DNA of 64,000 nucleotides, taken from Burkholderiales bacterium (lineage in GTDB: Bacteria > Pseudomonadota > Gammaproteobacteria > Burkholderiales > Burkholderiaceae_C). The DNA lies in assembly GCA_947372465.1 (NCBI GenBank), contig CANBTT010000001.1, forward strand, positions 62,001 to 126,000, given 5' to 3'. Below, piece after piece: positions 8,157 to 17,522 of the stretch. The number at the start of each line of letters is the position of its first letter. The first letter of the stretch is position 1. The translations under genes were made by a program, and so were the position numbers. Under the pieces are notes generated by a model. The model was not told where the DNA came from and did not search any database. It was given only the letters and a program-made list of their open reading frames with translations.

Positions 8157-9152
8157 TCAATCGACTTTAGAGCCGCTCAATTTGATCACCCCACTCCAGC
8201 GCTTGCTCTCGTCAATCATGTATTGTGCCAATTCTGCAGGCGTGCTCGCAACGGGCTCCATGCTGAGCTCGGCCAACTGTTTGGCCACGTCTGGCATTTT
8301 TAAGGTCTCCGCAACGGCGTGGGCCCACAAGTCTGCAATGGCGATTGGCAATTTAGGAGGACCGACAATCCCAAACCAAACAGCAGCGCTAAAGCCTGGC
8401 AAGGTTTCAGCCAAGGTTGGCGTGTCGGGCAACAATGAACTTCTTTTCTCACTGGCCACTGCAATGGGCTTTAACTTGCCCGAGCGAATGTGCGGCAAGG
8501 CTGTACTGAGTTCGACAAACAACATGTCCACTTGTGAACCCAGCAAGGCCATCAAGGCAGGTGCACTGCCTTGAAAGGGAATGCCAACGATCTTCACACC
8601 CGTCATGTATTTGAACAAATCAGGGGTCAAGGAAGAGGGTGAACCAATGGCACCTGATGCGTAGTTCAACTTGTCTGGTGATGCTTTCGCCGCAGCAATG
8701 AGTTGCTGCAAGTTTTGAATCGATCCACCCACTCTGGTGACCAAGACATTGGGCACGGAGGCCACCACAGTGATGGGCGTGAACTGCTCGGGTTCGTAGG
8801 TGATCTTTGAGTAAAGGGTCTTGTTGATCACCAAAGGTGCAGGATGGGCCAACATCAGGGTGTAGCCATCGGGCGCGGCCTTGAAGACCATCTCTGCCGC
8901 GATGTTACCACCCGCACCCGCACGACTCTCAACCACGACGGGTTGAGACCACTTTTCCGCCAACTTGGTGGCAATCAAACGCGCCAAGACATCCGTTCCC
9001 CCACCGGGAGGGCTTGGGATGATCAATTTGATCGGCTTCAAAGGATAAGCCCCAAGACCCGATTGAGCAAAGCCCGAGCATGTGAAAACCAGTGCCCATA
9101 CAACAAGGCTCAGCCCTGGGCATTTGCGCGAGAAGAAGTGACTGTTAAACAT
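8157..9152 (-). CDS. Bug-family tripartite tricarboxylate receptor (TctC-like)
   Basis: This 331-residue exported binding protein has a signal peptide of about 29 residues ending GFAQ, then the Bug signature PIKLIIPSPPGGGTD, the DGYTLML strand and IPFQGSAPALMALLG. Such proteins bind carboxylates or related small molecules in the periplasm. No TctA/TctB membrane genes are nearby. It precedes the nitrilase-like gene in the catabolic island, so its ligand is probably an island substrate. The ATG is preceded by an AGGA site. Confidence 0.88.
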   Translation of the reverse strand: MFNSHFFSRKCPGLSLVVWALVFTCSGFAQSGLGAYPLKPIKLIIPSPPGGGTDVLARLIATKLAEKWSQPVVVESRAGAGGNIAAEMVFKAAPDGYTLMLAHPAPLVINKTLYSKITYEPEQFTPITVVASVPNVLVTRVGGSIQNLQQLIAAAKASPDKLNYASGAIGSPSSLTPDLFKYMTGVKIVGIPFQGSAPALMALLGSQVDMLFVELSTALPHIRSGKLKPIAVASEKRSSLLPDTPTLAETLPGFSAAVWFGIVGPPKLPIAIADLWAHAVAETLKMPDVAKQLAELSMEPVASTPAELAQYMIDESKRWSGVIKLSGSKVD

Positions 9153-9204
9153 AGCGATCTTTTCCTGGTCTTAATGGATTAAAGGCATTTGAAAATTCAA
9201 GGGC

Positions 9205-10182
9205 TTATTCTTGTTTGATGTTGGCGACCTTGGACATCTTTTTATAAAACTCAATGTCACTGGCCAAGAGCGCAGACGTTTGTTCTGGTGTCTTGTAAAA
9301 GGCATCCAGTCCTGCACCTGCGAGTTTGCTTTGAATGCTCGGCTCTAGAGACATGGCTTTGACATCGGCTTCTAGCTTCTTCAGCAAAGCCTTGGGTGTT
9401 CCTGCATGGGCCACCAAGCCGTAATAATTCTCAACCGCGTAATCCTTGAGTTCAGCCATACCGGACTCACTGACCGTAGGAATCCCCAAAGCATTGGGCG
9501 AGCGTTTGGCGCTCGTGACAGCCAAAGCGCGCATCTTGCCTTGTTGAATAAAGGGCAAGGCTGGCGGCAAGGTCACGGCGATCACATCCAATTGATTGCC
9601 AAGCAAGTCATTGACCGCAGAGGCACACTTGTAGGGAATGTGCTGCGCTTTGGTGCCCGTTTGATATTTCAAGAGCTCCATGGCAAAGTGGTGCGTGGTC
9701 GCAATGCCGCAACTCGCGTAATCCATCTTGCCCGCCTCAGACTTTAAAAGCGCAATGAACTCTTTGAAGGTGTTGGCTTTGACTCGGTTGTTGACTGCAA
9801 TCACAATGGGTGAAGAACTCACCAAACCAATTGGCACAAAATCATTCACCAAATCAAAGGTGATCTTTTCCAACAAGGCTGCATTGCCCACTTGAGAAGA
9901 GGAAACCAAGAGCAAGGTGTAGCCATCGGGCTGTGCATGAAAGACAAAATCGGCCCCCACATTGCCGCCACCTCCAGGCTTGTTGTCAATCAGCACGGGC
10001 TGCTTCCACATCTCCGAGAGCCTTTGACCCACGATGCGAGCAGTCACATCCGCGCCTCCCCCTGGTGGATAGGTCACGATCACTTTAACGGGACGGTTGG
10101 GGTAGTCTTGCGCAAAAACACTCAAAGCACTCAAGGTGCATAAAAGCATCAGTCGGCTTGTTTTAAAAAATGATTGGATCAT
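9205..10182 (-). CDS. Bug-family periplasmic solute receptor (TctC-like)
   Basis: The 325-residue protein has a signal peptide (about residues 1-24, ending SVFAQ) and the Bug motifs PVKVIVTYPPGGGADV and DGYTLLLV. It also has HIPYKCASAVNDLLG, where the usual glycine of PYKG is a cysteine. It is adjacent to the Bug gene at 8157 but clearly diverged from it, so the two probably bind different ligands. It lies just downstream of the molybdenum hydroxylase genes. Confidence 0.88.
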   Translation of the reverse strand: MIQSFFKTSRLMLLCTLSALSVFAQDYPNRPVKVIVTYPPGGGADVTARIVGQRLSEMWKQPVLIDNKPGGGGNVGADFVFHAQPDGYTLLLVSSSQVGNAALLEKITFDLVNDFVPIGLVSSSPIVIAVNNRVKANTFKEFIALLKSEAGKMDYASCGIATTHHFAMELLKYQTGTKAQHIPYKCASAVNDLLGNQLDVIAVTLPPALPFIQQGKMRALAVTSAKRSPNALGIPTVSESGMAELKDYAVENYYGLVAHAGTPKALLKKLEADVKAMSLEPSIQSKLAGAGLDAFYKTPEQTSALLASDIEFYKKMSKVANIKQE

Positions 10183-10212
10183 GGGTGTTTCTCAAAAAGT
10201 GTTGAAGATGTT

Positions 10213-10698
10213 TTATATTTCAGCGCCGTGATTGATCAAGTCCATCGCAGCGTCCACCATTCCCTGGTAGCCCGTGCAACGACATAAATTGCCCGAAAGC
10301 GCAGTGCGCACTTGATCCTCACTCAAACTGCGACCCTTGGACTCGTTCATCAATTCCTTGATGGTCATCACAACCCCAGGGGTACAAAACCCACATTGCA
10401 AGCCATGGTGCTCTTTCATCTTGATTTGGATCTCGGACAAAGAGCCATCTGGATTGGCAAGCGACTCAATGGTTTGAACGTGTGTGCCTTGGGCTTGTGC
10501 CGCCAACATCAAACACCCCCGAACCGTTTGTCCGTCAACAAGCACCGTGCAGGCACCACACACACCATGCTCACATCCAATGTGTGTTCCTTTTAAGCCC
10601 AGTTCATTTCTTAAAAAATCAACCAAATTCAAAGCGCTGTCGACTGTTTTTGAGTGCGCTCGGTCGTTGACAACCAGCTCAATGTGATGTTTAGCCAT
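10213..10698 (-). CDS. Two-[2Fe-2S] ferredoxin subunit of a xanthine-dehydrogenase-family molybdenum hydroxylase
   Basis: The 161-residue electron-transfer subunit (CoxS/HcrC type) has the plant-ferredoxin-like cluster motif CEHGVCGACTVLVDG with a later Cys, and the C-terminal cluster motif CGFCTPGVVM then CRCTGYQ. It passes electrons from the molybdenum centre to the FAD subunit. I chose ATG 10698, seven bases after AGGAG, rather than the TTG just before it. The gene overlaps the FAD-subunit gene by 8 bp, which implies translational coupling. Confidence 0.92.
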   Translation of the reverse strand: MAKHHIELVVNDRAHSKTVDSALNLVDFLRNELGLKGTHIGCEHGVCGACTVLVDGQTVRGCLMLAAQAQGTHVQTIESLANPDGSLSEIQIKMKEHHGLQCGFCTPGVVMTIKELMNESKGRSLSEDQVRTALSGNLCRCTGYQGMVDAAMDLINHGAEI

Positions 10699-11566
10699 CA
10701 ATAGGCTCCTTGTTCATTTGAAGCGCCTGAAGCAAAGCGCGCTTGACCAGGACTTGAGCGAGCTCGTTTCGATATGCCGCCGTGTTGTCCAAGTCGCCCT
10801 CGCCAGGCAATGTCTTGATGTGCGCTTGAATGGCCGACAGCAAGCTGTCAGAGAAATGCTCGCCTTTGAACTGCTGCTCTAGGGCATAGAGCCGAACGGC
10901 ACTTGGGCCCAAACCACCAATGCCGATTTTGAGATGCTCAATTCTTTCTTGGTCGTCCAGCCTTAAAACCACAGCGACCGCACAAATGGAGAAGTCTGCG
11001 GGTCGCCTTGAAAACTCCAAAAACACACAGCGGTCTCGCACATGCGAAAGCGGCATGTAGATCCGCGTGAGGATTTCATCGGGCTCCAAGACCGAACTCA
11101 AAAGGCTTGAGAAAAAATCTTTGAACGCAATTTGACGTTTGCCTCGCGTGCTCGCTACTTCTAGGCTTGCATCCATGGTCAAGGCCACCAAGGGCAACTC
11201 GGCCGACGGGTCCAAGTGACAGATGCTCCCGCCAATGGTCCCACGGTTTCTCGTTTGTTGATGCCCCACATAGCGGATGGCTTGGTACAAAAGTGGGATG
11301 TCTTTTTTAAAGCCCTCAAATTTTTCAATCTGACGCTGCCTGACCATGGCCCCTATTTTGTAGGCGCCCGACACGCGCTCAATGCCACTCAATTCAGTGA
11401 TGCGCCCCAAATCAATCATGTGATCAAAGCCACCCAGCCTTAAATTGAGCATGGGCATCAATGACTGCCCCCCCGCCAACACCCTCGGGTTGTCCAAAGT
11501 CGCCAGCAGCGCCAAGGCCTTATCAAGAGAGCTGGGAGCGTGGTAATCAAAATTTGCGGCTTTCAA
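10691..11566 (-). CDS. FAD-binding subunit of a molybdenum hydroxylase
   Basis: The 291-residue protein is of the CoxM/HcrB type. It starts FDYHAPSSLDKAL and has the FAD-binding motif AGGQSLMPMLNLRL near residue 32 and RNRGTIGGSICHLDP near residue 105. It receives electrons from the [2Fe-2S] subunit and passes them to an acceptor. The start is TTG at 11566 with GAGAAG upstream. It sits between the large and small subunit genes in the order large-medium-small. Confidence 0.9.
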   Translation of the reverse strand: MKAANFDYHAPSSLDKALALLATLDNPRVLAGGQSLMPMLNLRLGGFDHMIDLGRITELSGIERVSGAYKIGAMVRQRQIEKFEGFKKDIPLLYQAIRYVGHQQTRNRGTIGGSICHLDPSAELPLVALTMDASLEVASTRGKRQIAFKDFFSSLLSSVLEPDEILTRIYMPLSHVRDRCVFLEFSRRPADFSICAVAVVLRLDDQERIEHLKIGIGGLGPSAVRLYALEQQFKGEHFSDSLLSAIQAHIKTLPGEGDLDNTAAYRNELAQVLVKRALLQALQMNKEPIDG

Positions 11567-11597
11567 GGGCTTCTCTTTTTTTTAGTGTGATGGATCA

Positions 11598-13934
11598 TCA
11601 AGCCCTGGGGCCTGAATTTTTAGCTTGCGCAATCAAGGCGTGCAACTTGGCGGGTGTGATGGGCAAGTCGTACAAATCGAGTTTGAACTCAGCCAAGGCG
11701 TCATCGATGGCAGACACAATGGCTGATGGCGCACCAATGGTGCCGCTCTCAGCCGCTCCTTTGACCCCCATGGGGTTCAAAGGTGTGGGCGACTCCATGT
11801 GCATGATCTCAATCCTGGGCACCACATCGGCCGTGGGCAACAAATAGTCTGCATAGGTTGCCGTCAAGGGTTGCCCCTCTTCGTCGTAGCGCATCCATTC
11901 AAAAAGGGTGGCTCCAATGCCATGCACCACGCCGCCACAGACCTGACCATCGACCATCATTTGATTGATGATGCGACCGCAGTCGTGCATCACCAAATAC
12001 CGCTTGATCACTACCCCACCCGTTTGCACATCGACCTCCACCTCGGCCAAATGGGTGCCATTCGTGTAGGTGAGTCCAGCGGGCTCAAAATCCACAAACT
12101 CCGCCAAGCCAGGCTTTAAGCCTTTGGGCAGCGCAAAGCCTGGCACACCAGCGAGCTTTCTTGCAACTTGCGCAAAAGACATTTTGATCTCGCCAGCCCC
12201 TTTGACTTTGACAAAGCCACCCTCAAACTCCAAATCATCCTTTGAAACTTCCATGAACTCGCTGGCTGCGAGTTTGATTTTGTCAGCGACCAAATTGGCC
12301 GCTAAAAATACGGCATTGCCCGCTGTCACCGCCTGCCTGGAGGCAAAGGCACCAAAGCCCAATGCACTGGCATCGGTGTCACCATCTTGGACTTCAATGT
12401 CTGTGGCTTGCACACCCAGTTGTTGGGCCACAATTTGTGACAGCATGGTCTTGACCCCTTGGCCTTGCGCTGTGGCACCTGTCGTCACCACAATTTGCCC
12501 AGAGGGTCCGATACGAACGGAGCCGCTCTCAAAGGGCCCGCGACCTGTCGCCTCCACATAATTGGCCAAACCCAATCCAATGTGCTTGCCCTCTAGCCTT
12601 GCACGGCTTTGTCGCTCTTTGAAGGCCAACCAGTCAAAAGCGTCCAAGGCCCTTTTTTGCGACTCCAAATAGTCACCCGTGTCATAGCACATGGCCGATC
12701 CATCTCGTTGCAAAATGGGGACCGTGTAGGGCATGGCCTCGGGCTTGATCAAGTTTCGACGACGCACCTCGGCCCGGTCCAAGTTCAAGGTCTGCGCAAT
12801 TTTGTCTAAAAAACGCTCCATGACAAAGGTGCCCTGGGGCCTGCCCGCTCCTCTTGTCGGTGTTGCAGGCACCATGTTGGTCAAACACAAAGAAATCTCA
12901 ATGTCCAAGGCGGGCAACACATAAGGTCCCACCAAATTGGTGACCGCGTTGTAGGGCAAAGCCACACCATACGGCGTACATGCACCGTGGTCGTGGTACA
13001 AATGGCCTTTGATGGCCAAGAGTTGCCCTTCATCGTTGAACGCCACGTGCATGTCCCAGTACTGAAGGCGCTCCAAAACGGTGGCACTGAAAGACTCCAA
13101 ACGGTCCTCGATCCATTTCACAGGCCTCTCACACAGGATGGCCAAAGCAGGCACCACAATTTCCTCAGGGTGGATGACCGCTTTGGGCCCAAAGCCTCCG
13201 CCCACATCGGGTGCGATCACCCGAACCTGGTGCTCACCCATTTCCAAAGATTGAACCAACAAGTCACGGGCTCGGTGCGGCATTTGCGTGCTGTCCCAGA
13301 CCTTCAACTTCTTTTCAAAACGATCAAAGACCGCCACCACACCTCTAGGCTCGATAGAGTGTCCACCCCCTTTGTTCAAGGTGAAGAGCTGTGAGAGTTG
13401 GTGCGGCGCATTCAAAAAGGCTTGTTCCACTTCACCATAAGACACCTTGGTTTGAGCGACCAAATTGCTCGCACAGTCCAAACGCGCCAAAGGGGAATTC
13501 ACCTCGAGTCCGCGCCGCGGATCGACCACAACAGGCAAACTCTCGTACTCAATGTAGACCATCGCTGCTGCATCCTCGGCAGCGCGACGCGTATCGGCCA
13601 AGACCACAGCGACGGGTTCGCCCACATAACAAACCTCCTCTTTGGCCAGCCAAAAGGGATCGACATCAAATTTGAGCATGGCCGACTGTATCGCTTGTGG
13701 AATGCGCTCTTTTTTGATCACCGCTCGCAAGTCTTCGTGCACATAAATGGCATGCACGCCTGGCGTGTCCTTGGCGTCTTGGGTTTGAATGGAGACGATC
13801 CTTGCATGCGCCACAGCGCTTCTCACGAAACACGCATGCAGCATGCCACTGAGTTCAATGTCGTCGACAAAACGTCCCTGCCCCTTTAAGAGCAAATCAT
13901 CCTCTACGCGCGCAACCGAGCTTGCATTTTTCAT
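11598..13934 (-). CDS. Molybdopterin-binding large subunit of a xanthine-dehydrogenase-family hydroxylase
   Basis: The 778-residue catalytic subunit binds the molybdopterin cytosine dinucleotide cofactor. Visible motifs are GGGFGPKAVIHPEE (about 225), TRGAGRPQGTFVMERFLD (about 355) and the C-terminal KGAAESGTIGAPS, whose Glu is the family active-site base. The copper-binding cysteine loop of true CO dehydrogenase is absent (the segment reads RGAGRPQ), so it is a hydroxylase or aldehyde oxidoreductase of an organic substrate. The family uses water as oxygen donor for aromatic, heteroaromatic or aldehyde substrates. Context favours an aromatic or N-heteroaromatic compound or its CoA ester. Confidence 0.88.
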   Translation of the reverse strand: MKNASSVARVEDDLLLKGQGRFVDDIELSGMLHACFVRSAVAHARIVSIQTQDAKDTPGVHAIYVHEDLRAVIKKERIPQAIQSAMLKFDVDPFWLAKEEVCYVGEPVAVVLADTRRAAEDAAAMVYIEYESLPVVVDPRRGLEVNSPLARLDCASNLVAQTKVSYGEVEQAFLNAPHQLSQLFTLNKGGGHSIEPRGVVAVFDRFEKKLKVWDSTQMPHRARDLLVQSLEMGEHQVRVIAPDVGGGFGPKAVIHPEEIVVPALAILCERPVKWIEDRLESFSATVLERLQYWDMHVAFNDEGQLLAIKGHLYHDHGACTPYGVALPYNAVTNLVGPYVLPALDIEISLCLTNMVPATPTRGAGRPQGTFVMERFLDKIAQTLNLDRAEVRRRNLIKPEAMPYTVPILQRDGSAMCYDTGDYLESQKRALDAFDWLAFKERQSRARLEGKHIGLGLANYVEATGRGPFESGSVRIGPSGQIVVTTGATAQGQGVKTMLSQIVAQQLGVQATDIEVQDGDTDASALGFGAFASRQAVTAGNAVFLAANLVADKIKLAASEFMEVSKDDLEFEGGFVKVKGAGEIKMSFAQVARKLAGVPGFALPKGLKPGLAEFVDFEPAGLTYTNGTHLAEVEVDVQTGGVVIKRYLVMHDCGRIINQMMVDGQVCGGVVHGIGATLFEWMRYDEEGQPLTATYADYLLPTADVVPRIEIMHMESPTPLNPMGVKGAAESGTIGAPSAIVSAIDDALAEFKLDLYDLPITPAKLHALIAQAKNSGPRA

Positions 13935-13955
13935 TCAGTCATTGACCCTTCAGGA

Positions 13956-15020
13956 TCAAACCCCCAATTGCTCGGCCATCCAGTCGGCCGACTGTGCGCG
14001 GTAGCGGTAGCCCCGGTTGTGGGCCACATGGTTGCCGTCCTCAATGACCAACAACTCCACTTTGCCACTCACCTCAGAGGCCAATTTTTTGGCATCCTCT
14101 GGCGGACACAACTTGTCCAAGCCACCCGCCACAATGTAGATGGGACAAGTGATTTGGTGGGTGATGCCCTCTAAGCTCAAAAGATTGGCTTTCGCACGCG
14201 CTTCTTCGTCTGTTTTGCTGTGACTTCTGACGGTGAACGCCTTTTTGGTAAGGTCCGGCAATTTGTCCCACAACTTGCCCCAATGGTAGGGTCCACAATT
14301 GGACACACATGCTTTGACCCTCTTCTCAAAAGCGACCGTTCTTGGCCCGTAATAGCCCCCAAGGCTGATGCCCCAAAGACCGATTTTGTTGGCATCCAAG
14401 TCCTTGTTCTTTTCAATCCAATCGATCACCGGGCCCACCACATTCTCGTAGTCGTAACGAATGGGCAAGTCGTATTCCGCCTCGCCTTGACCGGGTCCAT
14501 CGACCGCCAAAGTGGCCATGCCTCGGTCCAAGAAATACTGTTCAAACAAAATCAACTCTTCTTTGGTGGAGTCCAATCCCATTGTCATGATGACCACGGG
14601 GCTGGGGCCTGATGCATGAAGGGGTCTTCTTAAAATACCGATCAAATGGGTGTTCTCATAGGGAATGGAGACCCTCGCTCCTGGGGGATTCATGTGGGGC
14701 AAGGCAAGGGTGTGGCACTCCACGGCCTTCAGATGTGCCACCTTGTGTTGAGCCATGTCGTTGACGAACAAATATTTTCCAAAGTGATAGGTGACAGCAG
14801 CCCTGGTGAGGTGCTCTGCGGCAGAAATGAACTTGCCTCGCTGTAGCGCCTCTTTGCCCATCAACTCATGAACAAGCGCTCGCTTGGACCAAGCCTCACA
14901 CCAATCGGCCCAGTGGTCAATGGAGTGCGTGACGTCTTTGAAGTCGCTTGCGTTCACACCATTGATGGTGTAGCGGGCCAACATGTGCTCTCGGGCGTGT
15001 TTTACATAGTCATCGGTCAT
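13956..15020 (-). CDS. Alpha/beta hydrolase of the FrsA / 2,6-dihydroxypseudooxynicotine hydrolase-like group
   Basis: The 354-residue cytoplasmic hydrolase has a helical N-terminal cap (about 1-125) and an alpha/beta-hydrolase core. Candidate catalytic residues are Ser in LWGISLGGYYG, Asp in GGLDKLCPP and His in DGNHVAHN. The cap-plus-core layout resembles FrsA/DUF1100 proteins and 2,6-dihydroxypseudooxynicotine hydrolase, which cleaves a C-C bond of a ketone side chain. The gene lies 21 bp upstream of the molybdenum hydroxylase operon, which supports a ring-degradation role. It shares a fold and general layout with the exported hydrolase at 37146. Confidence 0.75.
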   Translation of the reverse strand: MTDDYVKHAREHMLARYTINGVNASDFKDVTHSIDHWADWCEAWSKRALVHELMGKEALQRGKFISAAEHLTRAAVTYHFGKYLFVNDMAQHKVAHLKAVECHTLALPHMNPPGARVSIPYENTHLIGILRRPLHASGPSPVVIMTMGLDSTKEELILFEQYFLDRGMATLAVDGPGQGEAEYDLPIRYDYENVVGPVIDWIEKNKDLDANKIGLWGISLGGYYGPRTVAFEKRVKACVSNCGPYHWGKLWDKLPDLTKKAFTVRSHSKTDEEARAKANLLSLEGITHQITCPIYIVAGGLDKLCPPEDAKKLASEVSGKVELLVIEDGNHVAHNRGYRYRAQSADWMAEQLGV

Positions 15021-15057
15021 TGGATTCTCTGCTTATCGGTTGTTAAAAAAATGCACA

Positions 15058-16023
15058 TTACTCGCCGCGAATATTGTTTTCACGAATCAATTTGCTCCAC
15101 TTGTCAAAATCTTTCTTGACGACTTCGGCGAAAGCGTCGCTTTGAAGTCCAGAGGGTTGGAACTCCATGTCTTTGAACTTGGCCGACAATTCGGCCGACA
15201 TGACCGCCGCACGAACGTCGGCAGCGACCTTATCGACCACGGCTTTGGGGGTTCCAGCGGGTGTAAAAATACCGTGCCATCCGGGCTCTTCGGCCATGCC
15301 CGGTATGAAGCTGGTCAGGGTGGGTACATTGCTCAACACCTCCATGCGTTTTTCACCCGTGACCACCATGGGCTTGACCTTTCCAGCCTTGATCAAGGGC
15401 AGCATGGCAGAGGTTGTATCAAAAACAAGGTCCACTTCACCAGCCAAGAGCGCTTGCGTTGCAGGCGCACTGCCTTTGTAAGGAATGTGAGCGATATCGA
15501 GTTTTAAATTGCTCTTGAGTCGCTCCATGTAAAGATGCAAACTCGAGCCCAGTCCACCGCTGCCGTAGTTCAATTTACCGGGTTGTTTTTTGGCCAACTC
15601 GACCAACTCTGTAAAACTGTTCACAGGCAACTTGGGGCTCACACACAAGACGTGCCAATAGACAACAGGCTGCACCACAGGCACCAAATCTTTGGTCATG
15701 TCAAAAGTCGTTTTCTGCAACTGCTGGGTCACCACGATCAATGAGCCGTTGTACAAGAGTGTGTAGCCATCGGCTGGACTTCTCACCACATGGTCCGCAC
15801 CAATCGCCCCGTTGCCACCGACTCGGTTGTCGACGATGACCGACTGGCCCCAAATGTCGTGCAGTTTGGCTGCAATCATGCGAGCGGTCACATCCAAAGT
15901 GCCTCCTGCAGTGAATGGCACCACCAGTCTAACGGGTCGGCTCGGAAAATCAGCCGCAAAGGACGCAGACCCCAACACCACAGACAAGAGGCCCAGGAAA
16001 AAATATGTGCATCGATGGTTCAT
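15058..16023 (-). CDS. Bug-family periplasmic solute receptor (TctC-like)
   Basis: The 321-residue protein has a signal peptide (residues 1-23, ending SASFA) followed by PVRLVVPFTAGGTLDVTARM, DGYTLLYNG and HIPYKGSAPATQALL. Its start overlaps the end of the UbiD gene by four bases, so the two are translationally coupled. This suggests the receptor delivers the UbiD substrate or a precursor. The C-terminus (WSKLIRENNIRGE) is typical of the family. Confidence 0.88.
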   Translation of the reverse strand: MNHRCTYFFLGLLSVVLGSASFAADFPSRPVRLVVPFTAGGTLDVTARMIAAKLHDIWGQSVIVDNRVGGNGAIGADHVVRSPADGYTLLYNGSLIVVTQQLQKTTFDMTKDLVPVVQPVVYWHVLCVSPKLPVNSFTELVELAKKQPGKLNYGSGGLGSSLHLYMERLKSNLKLDIAHIPYKGSAPATQALLAGEVDLVFDTTSAMLPLIKAGKVKPMVVTGEKRMEVLSNVPTLTSFIPGMAEEPGWHGIFTPAGTPKAVVDKVAADVRAAVMSAELSAKFKDMEFQPSGLQSDAFAEVVKKDFDKWSKLIRENNIRGE

Positions 16024-17489
16024 TTTTTGGTCTCCCCTTCAATTGGTGTTTGATGAACAAACAAATGTTCCCATTTCTTCTCGACCTCTTTCAAGTAAGC
16101 AGGATCGGCTTGCGCAACCTTTGGAAAATCTGCAATCCACTCAAAAGGGCGACACGCATCAATCACCGCTCTGGAGTTGAAGGTGGGGTCGCCCTTTTTG
16201 AGCATCGGCTCGGCTTTGCTGGCCCAAGCACGGCGTATGAAATCAATGCTGGTGTCTGGATCTGTTCTTGTACACACCGCCCAAATCACTTCCTCCAAAT
16301 TGGTCACATCAATGTCCTCGTCCACCACAATGGTGTATTTGCCCATGTAGGCAGCCGCAGGACACTGAGAGGCAATGAAACCAGCTTGCCTTGAGTGACC
16401 TGGATAGCGCTGCTTGATCGACACCACCACAAGCATTCGCCCCCCGCCGCATTCAGGTGCATAGACACCCTTGATCTCAGGAATGCCAGCCGCTACAAGC
16501 GCATCAAAAATCATGGCGGACTTCAAAATGGTTCTCATGTAAGAGTAATCGTGCGGAGGCTTCGCTGGCGGACAACCCAACATGATGGGGTTGTTTCTGT
16601 AGAGGACGCGCTGAACTTTTAGCAGGGGTTCTCGTGAGACACCGCTCACATAGTAACCAGGCCACTCGCCAAAGGGGCCTTCATCCGTTTTCTCACCCTC
16701 TACCAACCACCCCTCGAGCACGATTTCTGCGCCTGCAATGATGGGCAAGCCAGTGACCGTGCTTTTGATGACCTTCACCGGTTCACCGCGAATGGCACCA
16801 ATGTAATTCAACTCGCTCACCCCATTGGGCACTTCGACACCGCTGATGACCATGAACAAGGGGTCCATGCCAATATGGATCACCACAGGCGCACGGCCCT
16901 CTTTGGCCATCCATTTTTGAATGTGCATGTAGCCGTGTTTTCCTGAAACGGCAGCAACCGCGACATGGTTCTTGTCAATCAACATCGAGCGATAGGCGCC
17001 CAAATTGACCCAGTTCTCCTCAGGGTCCACAGTGGCAACAGCCACGCCCGTCCCAATGTAGCGCCCGCCATCCATTTCATGCCAAAAGGGCGTTGGAAAC
17101 TTCATCAAATCAACGTCATCGCCCTCCATGACGTTTTCAAAAACAGCGGAGGTCTCCACGTAAACGGGATCATAGTTTTTCGCCTCTTGCGTCCAGCGGT
17201 TGGGCAGACCCCTCAGCTCAGAGACCAAGCTCGCATCCGTGTGATCGATCCCCATGCGAAGCGTCAAGCCCAACCGCTTCGCGCTGTTGGTCGAAGACGT
17301 GAGAACCCTAAAGCCCTTGGGGTGATCTTTGATCTCATCGAACAAAAGCGCGGGACCGCGCTTCTTGTAATCAATTTCAGAAATCGCACCGATCTCCAAA
17401 TTCCAATCTGCACCTAGGGGGTGCGCCAACTCGCCCATTTCTTGAACAATGTCAATCCATTGTCTCAAGTCATCGTATTTATAGTCCAT
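16020..17489 (-). CDS. UbiD-family prenyl-FMN-dependent (de)carboxylase
   Basis: The 489-residue protein has UbiD hallmarks: an N-terminal DDLRQWIDIVQEMGEL, GAYRSMLIDKNHVAV, the conserved Glu motif TDEGPFGEWPGYY (about 280) and SRQAGFIASQCPAAAYMGKY. The family decarboxylates or carboxylates aromatic and alpha,beta-unsaturated acids with prenylated FMN made by UbiX. No ubiX is in the window, so the cofactor would come from elsewhere in the genome. ATG 17489 was chosen over the in-frame TTG two codons earlier. Bug genes lie on both sides. Aromatic acid decarboxylation is the likely role; the substrate is unknown. Confidence 0.87.
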   Translation of the reverse strand: MDYKYDDLRQWIDIVQEMGELAHPLGADWNLEIGAISEIDYKKRGPALLFDEIKDHPKGFRVLTSSTNSAKRLGLTLRMGIDHTDASLVSELRGLPNRWTQEAKNYDPVYVETSAVFENVMEGDDVDLMKFPTPFWHEMDGGRYIGTGVAVATVDPEENWVNLGAYRSMLIDKNHVAVAAVSGKHGYMHIQKWMAKEGRAPVVIHIGMDPLFMVISGVEVPNGVSELNYIGAIRGEPVKVIKSTVTGLPIIAGAEIVLEGWLVEGEKTDEGPFGEWPGYYVSGVSREPLLKVQRVLYRNNPIMLGCPPAKPPHDYSYMRTILKSAMIFDALVAAGIPEIKGVYAPECGGGRMLVVVSIKQRYPGHSRQAGFIASQCPAAAYMGKYTIVVDEDIDVTNLEEVIWAVCTRTDPDTSIDFIRRAWASKAEPMLKKGDPTFNSRAVIDACRPFEWIADFPKVAQADPAYLKEVEKKWEHLFVHQTPIEGETKK

Positions 17490-17522
17490 GTTCAAACATC
17501 GCTTCTCAATTTAAAACCAATT

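Noticed and set aside
10213-13934. Carbon monoxide dehydrogenase (coxMSL)
   Set aside because: The large subunit lacks the copper-ligating cysteine loop of CO dehydrogenase; the segment reads RGAGRPQ. The accessory genes coxD, coxE and coxF are also absent.
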